Below are positions 38,351 to 46,853 of a DNA stretch of 64,000 bases, piece by piece; position 1 is the first letter of the stretch, and every line of letters starts with the position of its first letter. The notes beneath the pieces are model-generated. The model was not told the origin of the DNA, ran no database searches, and worked only from the letters and a program-made list of their open reading frames with translations. The position numbers were made by a program, and so were the translations under genes. Where the stretch lies: positions 372,001-436,000 of the forward strand of contig NZ_UUPU01000001.1 in the NCBI RefSeq assembly GCF_900591205.1. Reading direction: 5' to 3'. The stretch comes from Pseudomonas viridiflava. Its GTDB lineage: Bacteria > Pseudomonadota > Gammaproteobacteria > Pseudomonadales > Pseudomonadaceae.

Positions 38351-38422
38351 TGTGGGAGCTGGCTTGCCTGCCATGGCGGTCTGTCTGCCAACACCGCTAT
38401 CGCAGGCAAGCCAGCTCCCACA
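38351..38422. repeat. REP/REPIN palindrome, class A
   Basis: TGTGGGAGCTGGCTTGCCTG and its complement, with the centre ctgtctgccaacaccgctat nearly identical to that of the copy at 32864. It lies beyond the stop of the quinone oxidoreductase and upstream of glpT. Confidence 0.87.
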
Positions 38423-38442
38423 TTCAATGCATTTCAAATCGG

Positions 38443-39420
38443 CTAGCGGGTTTGCACGACGATTTTGCCCACCGCCTTGCGCTGGCCCAAATCATTGATG
38501 GCCTGCGCCGCCTGTTCCAGCGGATACACCTGCGACACCAATGGTTTCAACTTGCCCTCGGCATACCAACTGAACAATTGTTGGAAATTCGCCGCGTTAT
38601 CCTGCGGCTGGCGTTGGGCGAATGAGCCCCAGAACACCCCGACCACCGCCGCGCCCTTGAGCAGCGCCAGGTTCACCGGCAGCTCCGGAATGCGCCCGCT
38701 GGCAAAGCCGACCACCAGCAGGCGGCCGTTCCAGGCGATGGCGCGGATGGCCTGGTCGAACAGGTCACCGCCCACCGGGTCGTAGATCACATCGGCGCCG
38801 TTGCCATCGGTCAGGCGCTTGATCTCGTCTTTCAGGCTGGTTTCGCTGTAGTTGATCAGCTCATCGGCGCCGGCGGCCTTGGCCACGGCCAGCTTGTCGG
38901 CGCTGCTGGCGGCGGCAATTACGCGTGCGCCCATGGCCTTGCCGATTTCCACCGCCGCCAGGCCCACCCCACCGGAGGCGCCGAGGACCAACAAGGTTTC
39001 ACCCGGTTGCAGGTTGGCCCGCTGTTTCAGCGCGTGCATCGAAGTGCCGTAGGTCATGCTGAAGGCGGCGGCGGTGTTGAAGTCCATGCTTGGCGGGATC
39101 GGCAGCACGTTGTAGCCCGGCACCGCGACCTGTTCGGCAAAGCTGCCCCAGCCGGTCAGGGCCATGACCCGGTCACCGACTTTCAAATGGCTGACCTTTT
39201 CCCCCACTTCACTGACCACGCCTGCCGCTTCGCCACCCGGCGAGAACGGGAAGGGCGGCTTGAACTGGTACTTGCCCTCGATGATCAAGGTGTCCGGGAA
39301 GTTGACCCCGGCGGCATGCACGTCCAGCAGGATTTCGTTCTTCTTGATCGCCGGGCTTGCGATCTCTTCCAGCACCAGGGTTTCGGCGGGGCCGAAGGCT
39401 TTGCACAGCACAGCTTTCAT
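38443..39420 (-). CDS. NADPH:quinone oxidoreductase (zinc-less MDR family)
   Basis: Encodes 325 aa. The MDR fold is clear: MKAVLCKAFGPAETL at the N-terminus, HAAGVNFPDTLIIEGKYQ, and the nucleotide-binding LVLGASGGVGLAAVEIGKAMG near residue 143-163. The zinc-ligand cysteines of alcohol dehydrogenases are missing, as in quinone oxidoreductases. It reduces quinones or enals with NADPH in the cytoplasm. AAGGAAT precedes ATG 39420; longer starts are not supported. The same gene neighbours glpT in P. aeruginosa as recalled. Confidence 0.92.
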   Translation of the reverse strand: MKAVLCKAFGPAETLVLEEIASPAIKKNEILLDVHAAGVNFPDTLIIEGKYQFKPPFPFSPGGEAAGVVSEVGEKVSHLKVGDRVMALTGWGSFAEQVAVPGYNVLPIPPSMDFNTAAAFSMTYGTSMHALKQRANLQPGETLLVLGASGGVGLAAVEIGKAMGARVIAAASSADKLAVAKAAGADELINYSETSLKDEIKRLTDGNGADVIYDPVGGDLFDQAIRAIAWNGRLLVVGFASGRIPELPVNLALLKGAAVVGVFWGSFAQRQPQDNAANFQQLFSWYAEGKLKPLVSQVYPLEQAAQAINDLGQRKAVGKIVVQTR

Positions 39421-39570
39421 CGGACTATTCCTTTTGGCGTCGTGGCCGATAAGTGTAGGAGGGTACGCCCGTGGGTCAACGAGCATGCCCGGGCCTGATA
39501 AGTCGCCATAAGCTTGTGCTCAGCCTTGCTAGCGTTATGCTAGCTGGCAACCGAATGTGAGGAATGAACT

Positions 39571-39978
39571 GTGAAAGCGTGGATCCTGTTGATGCTGGCC
39601 CTGACCTTGCCGATGGCAGCCCAGGCCGAAGAGGCCAAAGAAGGCGAGGCGCCTAAAGTCAGCTATATCAGCCTGAGCCCGCCGTTCGTGGGTAACTACG
39701 GCCTGGACGGCACGGCGAAACTCAAGGTGTTCAAGGCCGACATCGCCCTGCGTGTCACTGGCACCGAAGCGGCAGCGGCGGTCAAAGCCAACGACGCCTT
39801 GATTCGTAACCAACTGGTGGCGTTGTTCACCCAGCAGACCAACGAAACCATGAGTACCGTCGACGGCAAGGAAAAACTGCGCCAGGAAGCCCTCAAGCAA
39901 ACCCAGCAAGTGATGAGCGACGAGACCGGCAAGCCGGTGGTGGAAGACCTGCTGTTCAACAACCTGATCATCCAATAA
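39571..39978 (+). CDS. FliL-like flagellar basal body-associated protein
   Basis: Encodes 135 aa. A signal peptide (VKAWILLMLALTLPMAAQA) replaces the membrane anchor of true FliL. The FliL domain reads KVSYISLSPPFVGNYGLDGT near residue 30, RVTGTEAAAAVKANDALIRN near 65, and ends PVVEDLLFNNLIIQ. FliL helps the stator of the flagellar motor. This exported version is far from flagellar genes, so its role is uncertain. The start is GTG 39571 with GAGGAA seven bases upstream; no nearby ATG is in frame before the signal peptide. Confidence 0.85.
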   Translation: MKAWILLMLALTLPMAAQAEEAKEGEAPKVSYISLSPPFVGNYGLDGTAKLKVFKADIALRVTGTEAAAAVKANDALIRNQLVALFTQQTNETMSTVDGKEKLRQEALKQTQQVMSDETGKPVVEDLLFNNLIIQ

Positions 39979-40005
39979 GCCTGTTTCTGTGACGAGCAGG
40001 CTTAT

Positions 40006-40137
40006 GTGGCGAGCGGGCTTGCCCGCGTTGGGCGGCGAAGCCGCCCCAAAACCAAACGCCGCGGTGCGCCTGAAAAAATGTGCTGGACCAGGGGTGGGGC
40101 TGCTGCGCAGCCCAACGCGGGCAAGCCCGCTCGCCAC
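40006..40137. repeat. REP-type element, class B, with internal hairpin
   Basis: GTGGCGAGCGGGCTTGCCCG and its complement flank a region holding ggcggcgaagccgcc and GGGGCTGCTGCGCAGCCC hairpins. Same family as the elements at 11541 and 52363. Lies between the convergent FliL-like and ABC permease genes. Confidence 0.82.
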
Positions 40138-40213
40138 AACAGCCCCGCTAGGCACAGCAAGTCCACTCCCACAACACCCTCTTCCACCACAACGAGCCCC
40201 CCGCTCAGATTGA

Positions 40214-41332
40214 TCAAGAGGCGAGGCTTTTGCGAAACCTGGCCAACGCCACTGCAAAAAACAGCAGCCCAATCCCCGCCAGCGCCAGCAAATCCGGCCA
40301 CACCACGCTTACCCCGGCATCCCTGAACAAAATCGCCGCACTCAAGCTCACAAAGTGCGTCGACGGCGAGCCTTGCATCACCCACTGCAACCATTCGGGC
40401 ATGCTGTCCAACGGCGTACTGCCGCCCGACAGCAATAGCATCGGGATGATTACCGGGATCGCCAGCAAGCCGAACTGCGGGGTCGAGCGGGCGAGGGTCG
40501 CGAGGAAGATCCCCAGCGCGGTGCTGGCAAACAGGTACAGCGCGGTGACCAACAGAAACAGGCTCAGCGACCCGGCCAGCGGCACGCCAAGCAGCCCTTT
40601 GACCACCACCTCCAGCGACAGCCAGGTACACAGCACCACCACCAGCATATTGCTCCAGATTTTTGCCAGCATGATTTCCAGCGCGGTCAACGGCAGCACC
40701 AGCAGGTGGTCGAGGGTGCCGTGCTCGCGTTCGCGCAGCAGCGCGGTGCCAGTCAGGACGATGGCGAGGATGGTGATGTTGTTGACGATCTGGATCACCG
40801 CCAGAAACCAGCCGCCCTCCAGGTTGGTGTTGAACAGTGCCCGGGTCGTGAGCAGGGCGGGTGCCTGGCTGGCCGCATCGGTTTGCCCGCTGTAGGTCAG
40901 CAGCTCGCGCTGGAAAATCCGTCCGATGTAGCCCGCGCCCATAAATGCCTGGCTCATCGCCGTGGCGTCGACGTTCACCTGCACAGCGGGCTGGCGTCCG
41001 GCCAACAGGTCGGCCTGGAAGTTCGCCGGCACGTTGATCACGAAGGTGTACTCGCCGCTGTCCATCACCTTGTCCAACTGGTCGTAGGCCAGCGGCGCGG
41101 CGGGCTGGAACTCGGGCGGCTGGAGCGCCTCGGCCATTTGCCGGGAGAGTGCGCTGTGGTCTTCATCGACAAACGCCACGCTGGCGTTGTGCACACCAAT
41201 TACTGAGCCGGCGGCGGGCATGTAGATGGCCACGGTGAAGGCGTAGAACAGAAACAGCAGCAGCACGCTGTCGTGGCGCAGGCTGGTGAGTTCCTTGAGG
41301 CCCAGCCGGAAGATATGCGCGAGCTTGTGCAT
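40214..41332 (-). CDS. ABC-2 type permease, YhhJ-like
   Basis: Encodes 372 aa. One N-terminal segment (SVLLLFLFYAFTVAIYMPAA), a periplasmic domain of about 140 residues, and five C-terminal segments form the ABC-2 layout (GWFLAVIQIVNNITILAIVL, REREHGTLDHLLVLP, GLLAIPVIIPMLLLSGG). It is the separate permease paired with the RbbA-like protein in an operon like E. coli yhiI-rbbA-yhhJ. Its ATG overlaps the RbbA stop (ATGA), showing coupling. Substrate unknown; the HlyD partner suggests export. Confidence 0.9.
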   Translation of the reverse strand: MHKLAHIFRLGLKELTSLRHDSVLLLFLFYAFTVAIYMPAAGSVIGVHNASVAFVDEDHSALSRQMAEALQPPEFQPAAPLAYDQLDKVMDSGEYTFVINVPANFQADLLAGRQPAVQVNVDATAMSQAFMGAGYIGRIFQRELLTYSGQTDAASQAPALLTTRALFNTNLEGGWFLAVIQIVNNITILAIVLTGTALLREREHGTLDHLLVLPLTALEIMLAKIWSNMLVVVLCTWLSLEVVVKGLLGVPLAGSLSLFLLVTALYLFASTALGIFLATLARSTPQFGLLAIPVIIPMLLLSGGSTPLDSMPEWLQWVMQGSPSTHFVSLSAAILFRDAGVSVVWPDLLALAGIGLLFFAVALARFRKSLAS

Positions 41333-44049
41333 CAGCTCTCCTGCTTCTTGAGCATGATCAGGCTCAGCCCGGTAAACCCGACGAAAAACCCGAACAGCGC
41401 CAGGCACTGCGGCCACAACTGGCGCAGGTCCAGGGCCTTGGTGAAGGTGCCCACGGCGATATCCAGGAAGTGCCCGGCGGGAAACAGCGTGCCCATCAGC
41501 GCCGCTGCGCCTTCCAGGGACGAGCGCGGCACGATCAGCCCGGAGAACTGGATGGTCGGCAAGCTGGTGATGATCATGGTGCCGAGGATCGCCGCGATCT
41601 GGGTGCGGGTGAACGCGGAAATCAGCAGGCCCATGCTGGTGGTGGCCAGCACGTACAGCAGGCCGCCGAAGGCCAGGGTCAGGCCGCTGCCCTTGAATGG
41701 CACGCCGAACAGCCAGCGGTTCATCGCCACCAGCAGTGCCAGGTTGACCAGGCTCACGGCCAGGTACGGCGCCTGTTTGCCCAGCAGGAACTCCAGGCGG
41801 GTCAGCGGTGTGGCGTAGAAGTTGGTGATCGAGCCCAGCTCTTTTTCGCGCACGATGCCCAGCGCGGTGAGCATCGCCGGGATAAACGCCAGGATCAGTG
41901 CCATCACCCCCGGGCCGATGGCATTTACGCTGACCACGTCCTGGTTGTAGCGAAAGCGCGTTTCCAGCTTGGCGGCGGCCTGGTTGCTCTGCGGCAGGCT
42001 GCTCAATTCGGCCAATTGCGCAAGGTTGCCCTGGTGCACCGCCTCCACATAATTGCGGCTGGTTTCGGCGCGAAACGGCATGCCGCCATCGAGCCACGCG
42101 GCCACGGTGGGTTGGCGACCGGCGTAGAGGTCGCGGCCAAAACCTGGCGGGATCTCCAGGGCCAATTTGATTTCCGAACGTTGCAGGCGTCGGTGCAATT
42201 CATTCGCGTCGCGGATGGCCGGCTGCTCGGCGAAGTACCGCGAGCTGCGAAAGGCTTCCAGGTAGGCGCGGCTTTGTGGGGTCTGGTCCTGGTCGTAGAC
42301 GGCGAAAGCGAGGTTTTCCACATCCAGGGAAATGCCGTAGCCGAAGATCACCATCATGAACATCGCGCCGAGCAGGGCGAAGGCCATGCGCACCTTGTCA
42401 CGCAGCAGTTCCTTGCCTTCACGGCTGGCCACGGCCAACAGGCGGGCCAGGCTGAAACCGCGTTGGTTGATGGGCGGCGCGCTGGTTTCACTGACGGTTT
42501 TGGCGGTTGCGGCAGGCTCGGCTTCGCCCTGGGCCTGTTCCAGGCAGGTGACGAACGCCGCTTCCAGAGTATCGCCATGAAATTGCTGCTGCAGCGCCTG
42601 CGGGGTATCGCAGGCCAGCACCTTGCCTGCGTGCATCAAGGAGATGCGGTCGCAGCGCTGGGCTTCGTTCATAAAATGGGTGGACAGGAAAATCGTCACC
42701 CCTTGCTCGCGGGACAGTTCGATCAGCAGCCGCCAGAAGTCATCCCGCGCCGCCGGATCGACACCCGAGGTCGGCTCATCGAGGATCAGCACTTCCGGGC
42801 GATGCAGCACCGCCACGGCCAGGGACAAGCGCTGGCGCAGGCCCAGGGGCAGTTCGCCGGACGCTTGCTCGGCGACCTCGCCGAGGTCGAAGCGCTGGAT
42901 CAACTCATCAATGCGTGCGCCACTCTCGGCCTTGGGAAGGTCGAACAGTTGCGCATGCAGTACCAGGTTCTGGCGCACGCTCAGCTCGCCATACAGCGAG
43001 AAACTTTGCGACATGAAACCCACGCGCTTGCGGGTGGCCAGGTCCTTGGCGTTAACCGGGTTGCCCAGCAGCGTGGCACTGCCTTCGGTGGCCGGCATCA
43101 GCCCGGTGAGGACTTTCATGGTGGTGGTCTTGCCGCAGCCGTTGGAGCCGAGGAAGCCGAAAATCTCGCCCCGGCCGATGGCAAAGCTGACCTTGTCTAC
43201 GGCGGTGAAATGCCCGAAGCGCAATGTCAGGTCGTGGGCTTCGATGGCAATATCGGCCGTGGCGTTGGACCTGGACGGAATCACCAGCGGCTGGTTGTTG
43301 TGGGCGCTTTCGCCCTGGAAATGGGTGAACGCTTCATCCAGTTTGCCGCTGGGAGTGGCGGCCGCCAGTTCGCGGCTCAGGCCATCGGCGATCAGCTTGC
43401 CACGGTCGAGCATCAGGCAATGTTCGAATTGCTCGGCCTCTTCCATGTAGGCCGTGGCCACCAGCAGCGTCAGTTGTGGGCGCTCGCTGCGTACGGTTTC
43501 GACCAGTTCCCAGAAGCGCCGGCGTGACAGCGGGTCGACGCCGGTGGTGGGTTCGTCGAGGATCAGCAAGTCCGGGTCGTGGATCAGCGCGCAGCACAGG
43601 CCGAGTTTCTGCTTCATCCCACCGGACAGCTTGCCGGCCGCGCGGTCGGCGAAGCGTGCGAGATCGGTGGCCAGCAGCAAGTTATGCATACGCTGGTCGC
43701 AGTCGGCTTTCGACAGCCCGAACAGCGTGGCAAAGAAGCGGATGTTTTCGCTGATGGACAGCTCGGGGTACAGGTTGCCGCCCAAGCCTTGGGGCATAAA
43801 GGCGATTCGCGGGTACAGGCGGTTGCGGTGGCGGCGGTTGGCGATGGAGCCGCCGAGTACCTCCAGCTGACCGTCCTGCAGTTTTTTGACCCCGGCGATC
43901 AGCCCCAGCAGGCTCGATTTGCCCGCGCCGTCCGGGCCGATCAGCCCACAGCGGGTGCCGGCGGGCAGGCTGAAGGCGATGTCGACCAGTGCCTGCTGTT
44001 TGCCGTAGCGGTGGTGGATGCCCGTGGCGTGCAGCGCCAGACCGGTCAT
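41332..44049 (-). CDS. rbbA: RbbA-like ABC transporter (two ATPase domains fused to ABC-2 permease)
   Basis: Encodes 905 aa, close to E. coli RbbA. ATPase 1 has Walker A GPDGAGKSS near residue 38 and signature LSGGMKQKLGL near 140. ATPase 2 has Walker A GSNGCGKTTT near 300, but its signature is degenerate, LPLGLRQRLSL, in place of LSGGQ. An ABC-2 membrane domain fills about 530-905 (REKELGSITNFYATPLTRLE). RbbA was described as a ribosome-associated ATPase, though its fused permease and operon suggest transport. It overlaps both neighbours by four bases or one codon. Confidence 0.92.
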   Translation of the reverse strand: MTGLALHATGIHHRYGKQQALVDIAFSLPAGTRCGLIGPDGAGKSSLLGLIAGVKKLQDGQLEVLGGSIANRRHRNRLYPRIAFMPQGLGGNLYPELSISENIRFFATLFGLSKADCDQRMHNLLLATDLARFADRAAGKLSGGMKQKLGLCCALIHDPDLLILDEPTTGVDPLSRRRFWELVETVRSERPQLTLLVATAYMEEAEQFEHCLMLDRGKLIADGLSRELAAATPSGKLDEAFTHFQGESAHNNQPLVIPSRSNATADIAIEAHDLTLRFGHFTAVDKVSFAIGRGEIFGFLGSNGCGKTTTMKVLTGLMPATEGSATLLGNPVNAKDLATRKRVGFMSQSFSLYGELSVRQNLVLHAQLFDLPKAESGARIDELIQRFDLGEVAEQASGELPLGLRQRLSLAVAVLHRPEVLILDEPTSGVDPAARDDFWRLLIELSREQGVTIFLSTHFMNEAQRCDRISLMHAGKVLACDTPQALQQQFHGDTLEAAFVTCLEQAQGEAEPAATAKTVSETSAPPINQRGFSLARLLAVASREGKELLRDKVRMAFALLGAMFMMVIFGYGISLDVENLAFAVYDQDQTPQSRAYLEAFRSSRYFAEQPAIRDANELHRRLQRSEIKLALEIPPGFGRDLYAGRQPTVAAWLDGGMPFRAETSRNYVEAVHQGNLAQLAELSSLPQSNQAAAKLETRFRYNQDVVSVNAIGPGVMALILAFIPAMLTALGIVREKELGSITNFYATPLTRLEFLLGKQAPYLAVSLVNLALLVAMNRWLFGVPFKGSGLTLAFGGLLYVLATTSMGLLISAFTRTQIAAILGTMIITSLPTIQFSGLIVPRSSLEGAAALMGTLFPAGHFLDIAVGTFTKALDLRQLWPQCLALFGFFVGFTGLSLIMLKKQES

Positions 44050-45011
44050 TGCAGGTTGGCCGGCCAGTTGATGTCAGCCGTGCGCACATAGCCGGCGCCG
44101 GGCATACCGGGTTTGGCCTGGGGCACGGCGCTGGGTTGGGTCAGGTGAAGTTTTACGCGAAACACCAACTTCTGGCGTTCGTCACGGGTCTCCACTTCCT
44201 TGGGGGTGAACTGGGATTTGGCCGCGACAAAGCTGATCTTGGCCGGCAGCGGCTGGTTGGGCAGGGCGTCGAGGAGCACCCGCGCTTCACCGCCGACGGT
44301 CAGGCGACCGGTGACGGACGCCGGCAGGTAGAGGTTCATGTACTGATCTTGTGGGTCGATCAGCAACAGCACGCGGCCACCGGCGCCGAGCACTTCGCCG
44401 GGTTCGGCCAGGCGCAGCTGGATAATCCCGTCGATGGGCGCGCGCAGGCTGCTGTCATCAATGTCGCTGGTGAGCTGTGCCACCTGGGCCTGGGCCGCGC
44501 CGATTGCGGCTTTCGCCGAGTTGACCTGGGCTTGCGCCGCGATCACCGCTGCATTGCCGGTGTTCTGGCGTGCCTGCTGCTGGTCGATCAACTGGCTACT
44601 GGCGAAGCCGCGCTTGTACAGCTCCTGGGTGCGCTTGAGTTCCTGGTTGGCCAGCAATTGCTCGCTCTGGCGCAGCTGCACATTGGCTTCGGCGTAGGCG
44701 AAATTTTCCTTGGCGCGCAGCACTTCGGCTTCGGCCTGGGCGCGCTGGGCTTCGAGGGTGCGGGTGTCCATGCGGGCCAGCAGTTGGCCCTTGAGCACTT
44801 TGTCGCCTTCATCCACGCGCACTTCGGCCAGGCGCCCGGGGATTTTGGCAGCGATCTGCACTTCGGTGGATTCCAGGCGGCCGTTGCCCATGCTCAAGCC
44901 TTCGGGCAGGCGGTCCTGTGTCGACCGCCAGTAACCGAAGCCACCGGCACCCAGCAACAGGGCGATCAGGGCGATGGCAAAAAGGCGGGACATATGATGG
45001 TTCGTAGACAT
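44046..45011 (-). CDS. HlyD family periplasmic adaptor, YhiI-like
   Basis: Encodes 321 aa. One N-terminal anchor (LFAIALIALLLGAGGFGYW) is followed by a split lipoyl domain (VQIAAKIPGRLAEVRVDEGD and SLRAPIDGIIQLRLAEPGE), a coiled-coil hairpin rich in Gln/Ala (about 90-190) and a beta-barrel domain. It connects an inner-membrane ABC exporter to the periplasm or an outer-membrane channel. I prefer ATG 45011, with AGGA eight bases upstream, over ATG 45029. It is first in the three-gene operon and overlaps the RbbA start by four bases. Confidence 0.9.
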   Translation of the reverse strand: MSTNHHMSRLFAIALIALLLGAGGFGYWRSTQDRLPEGLSMGNGRLESTEVQIAAKIPGRLAEVRVDEGDKVLKGQLLARMDTRTLEAQRAQAEAEVLRAKENFAYAEANVQLRQSEQLLANQELKRTQELYKRGFASSQLIDQQQARQNTGNAAVIAAQAQVNSAKAAIGAAQAQVAQLTSDIDDSSLRAPIDGIIQLRLAEPGEVLGAGGRVLLLIDPQDQYMNLYLPASVTGRLTVGGEARVLLDALPNQPLPAKISFVAAKSQFTPKEVETRDERQKLVFRVKLHLTQPSAVPQAKPGMPGAGYVRTADINWPANLQ

Positions 45012-45151
45012 GGCTGCATCCTGCGGCATTAGCGTCCCAGTTTGACCGATATAGCCCGCAGGCTCTTGATGCCGGTCAAATGAAGCGCAAGCCTAACCCG
45101 CTTGGCACGCAGATGCATGTGCCTAAAGTGTGACCGCAGGGTTCTGACTTT

Positions 45152-45601
45152 TCAGCGCAGGGCGAGTACCGCCGCCCATTGCTCGGCGGTGACCGGCATC
45201 ACCGAGAGGCGGCTGCCTTTTTGTACCAGGGGCAGTTCGGCAAGTGCCGTCTGTTGTTTCAGATAGCCGAGGCCGAGTACTTTGGGGAAGGTCTGGACAT
45301 GCGCCACATTGATCGCACTCCAGGGATTTTTTTCCGGGTTGGCCTTGGCGTCGAAATAGTGGCTGTCCGGCTCCAGTGCGGTGGGGTCCGGGTAGGCGGC
45401 CTCGACGATTTTACCAATGCCGGCAATGCCCGGCTCGGGGCAACTGGAGTGGTAGAAGAAAAATTGGTCACCCACGGCCATGGCGCGCAGAAAGTTGCGC
45501 GCCTGGTAGTTGCGTACCCCGTCCCAGCGGGCTTCGCCGAGCTTTTCCAGGCCCTTGATGGAGAGTTCGTCGGGCTCTGATTTCATCAGCCAGTAGGCCA
45601 T
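45152..45601 (-). CDS. EVE domain-containing protein
   Basis: Encodes 149 aa, a single EVE (PUA-like) domain: AYWLMKSEPDELSIKGLE at the start, WDGVRNYQARNFLRAM, VGDQFFFYHSSCPEPGIAGI and DPKANPEK-type loop DAKANPEKNPW. EVE domains bind modified bases in DNA or RNA; bacterial single-domain members have been linked to modified-base recognition and to tRNA. GGAGC lies before ATG 45601. No defence genes are nearby, so a house-keeping role is more likely. Confidence 0.92.
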   Translation of the reverse strand: MAYWLMKSEPDELSIKGLEKLGEARWDGVRNYQARNFLRAMAVGDQFFFYHSSCPEPGIAGIGKIVEAAYPDPTALEPDSHYFDAKANPEKNPWSAINVAHVQTFPKVLGLGYLKQQTALAELPLVQKGSRLSVMPVTAEQWAAVLALR

Positions 45602-45796
45602 TTTGGGGCTCCTGAAAAACGCATTGGGCAAGTTGTCCGGCAATTTTATGACAAACCGACAGTCGGTTGGCGTCAAGGTTTGCGTGTTGGTTCACGTTAA
45701 CGCAGAATGCCGGGATTTTAAGCTTGACACAGCTGCAACGGGCTACTTTGGAACGTTGTTAACATCGTGTACGAGGTGCCTGAAGGGGGGCAGTCG

Positions 45797-45946
45797 ATGC
45801 AACGTAAGCCGGATTTACTATGGATTTTGGTGATTTTATTTGGTCTGGGTGTCGTGACCACCGGGTATGCACAAAGCTTGTGGTCGAACAAAACTGATGC
45901 GCCTGTTGAGCTGGCTCAGCAACAGCAGCAACCGTTCAAGCGTTAA
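45797..45946 (+). CDS. 49-residue single-pass membrane protein
   Basis: ATG 45797 to TAA 45946 encodes 49 aa. AAGGGGGG lies six bases upstream, a strong ribosome site. Residues 7-27 form one hydrophobic helix (LLWILVILFGLGVVTTGYAQ) after a basic N-terminus (MQRKP), followed by a short polar, glutamine-rich tail ending in FKR. TTGACA occurs at 45724 without a clear -10. It lies between the EVE gene and the convergent 5-formyl-THF cyclo-ligase. No function can be assigned; the composition and initiation site argue that it is real. Confidence 0.72.
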   Translation: MQRKPDLLWILVILFGLGVVTTGYAQSLWSNKTDAPVELAQQQQQPFKR

Positions 45947-45953
45947 CCCTTCT

Positions 45954-46583
45954 TCAGGGCGCCGCTGATTCCAGTGGCGTCTGTGCGATATACCATCTCT
46001 TGTCTGTGACGGTGCCCGCCAACGGCACATCCCAGCTGGCCTGTACCAGTCGTTCGACTTTCTGACATTCATGGGCCAGGCCCAACAGCGTCGGCTTGCG
46101 CCAGCTTTGGCGTCGAGCCAGGTAGGCGAGGCTGCGGTCATAGAAGCCGCCGCCCATGCCCAGGCGCCCACCGGCATCATCAAACCCCACCAGCGGCAGC
46201 AACACCAGGTCCAGTGCCCAGACCTTGCGTTGTCGGCTGATATTGACCCGTGGTTCCAGGATGCGAAAGCGGTTGGGCGAAAGCTTTTCCCCACGCTTTA
46301 CGCGCTGGAACACCATCTTGGTCCTTGGCCAGGCGCTGAGCACCGGCAGGTAGGTGGCCTTGCCCCGGCGTTGAGCGGCGCGCAGCAGCAGACGCGGGTC
46401 GATTTCACCGTCCGTCGGTAAGTACAACGAGATATGTCTGGCCCGGCGAAACAGCGGGTGCTGTGCCAGTTGCCGATACAGGCCATGGGCCGCCTGGCGC
46501 TGCTCGCTCGCGGTGAGGGCGCGGCGGGCCTGGCGCAACATGCGTCGAAGGTGCGGACGGGAAAGCGGCGCAGGTTCGGTCAT
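45954..46583 (-). CDS. 5-formyltetrahydrofolate cyclo-ligase
   Basis: Encodes 209 aa. It converts 5-formyl-THF to 5,10-methenyl-THF with ATP (YgfA/Fau). The family core is GRLGMGGGFYDRSLAYL near residue 140, preceded by the ATP/folate-binding LDLVLLPLVGFDDAG, and the N-terminal basic helix RRMLRQARRALTASEQRQ is typical. I start at ATG 46583. It lies directly downstream of the 6S RNA gene, an arrangement in which ssrS and ygfA are cotranscribed in many gammaproteobacteria. Confidence 0.93.
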   Translation of the reverse strand: MTEPAPLSRPHLRRMLRQARRALTASEQRQAAHGLYRQLAQHPLFRRARHISLYLPTDGEIDPRLLLRAAQRRGKATYLPVLSAWPRTKMVFQRVKRGEKLSPNRFRILEPRVNISRQRKVWALDLVLLPLVGFDDAGGRLGMGGGFYDRSLAYLARRQSWRKPTLLGLAHECQKVERLVQASWDVPLAGTVTDKRWYIAQTPLESAAP

Positions 46584-46639
46584 GGTTTTCGGCTCATAAA
46601 ACAATGCCAGTCCGAGGACTGGCATTGAGTTTGGGAATT

Positions 46640-46818
46640 CAGGCTCCCCGACAGAACCGCTGTCGACTAAGCCCTTGAACCCGAAAGTTCAAGGTGGAAG
46701 AAGCAGTAGGCTTTAAGGCTTTCCGTCTAGCGGACATGCACACCAGCCCAACGTGCAACTTCCAGGGTAGTGCGAATCGGCTCCGGGACATCGCCGACTG
46801 GCAAGCACGCCAGGGAGT
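46640..46818 (-). ncRNA. ssrS: 6S RNA
   Basis: The 179-bp space between zapA and the cyclo-ligase gene matches the conserved ssrS locus. The RNA would start at A46818 as ACTCCCTGGCGTGCTTGCCA and end near ...TCGGGGAGCC; CTCCC/GGGGAG close the long stem. Internal segments seen in Pseudomonas 6S are present, such as GTCCGCTAGACGG, AAGCCTTAA and the hairpin CCTTGAACTTTCGGGTTCAA. 6S mimics an open promoter and binds sigma-70 RNA polymerase in stationary phase. Ends are approximate. Confidence 0.85.
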
Positions 46819-46824
46819 GGGGCG

Positions 46825-46853
46825 AGTATACCTTAAACAGTCTCGGCAATCAG
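46825..46853 (-). promoter_or_regulatory. Sigma-70 promoter of 6S RNA
   Basis: Minus-strand -10 TATACT (46830-46825) and -35 CTGATT (46853-46848) with a 17-bp spacer; the -35 lies at the 3' end of zapA. The start would be about six to seven bases downstream at 46818. Confidence 0.65.

Noticed and set aside
41333..42097. Upstream extension of the YhhJ-like permease frame
   Set aside because: It runs within the RbbA gene in another frame; the ATGA overlap gives a better start at 41332.
41470..43527. 685-codon open frame on the plus strand
   Set aside because: Antisense to the RbbA-like gene, which has full motif support.
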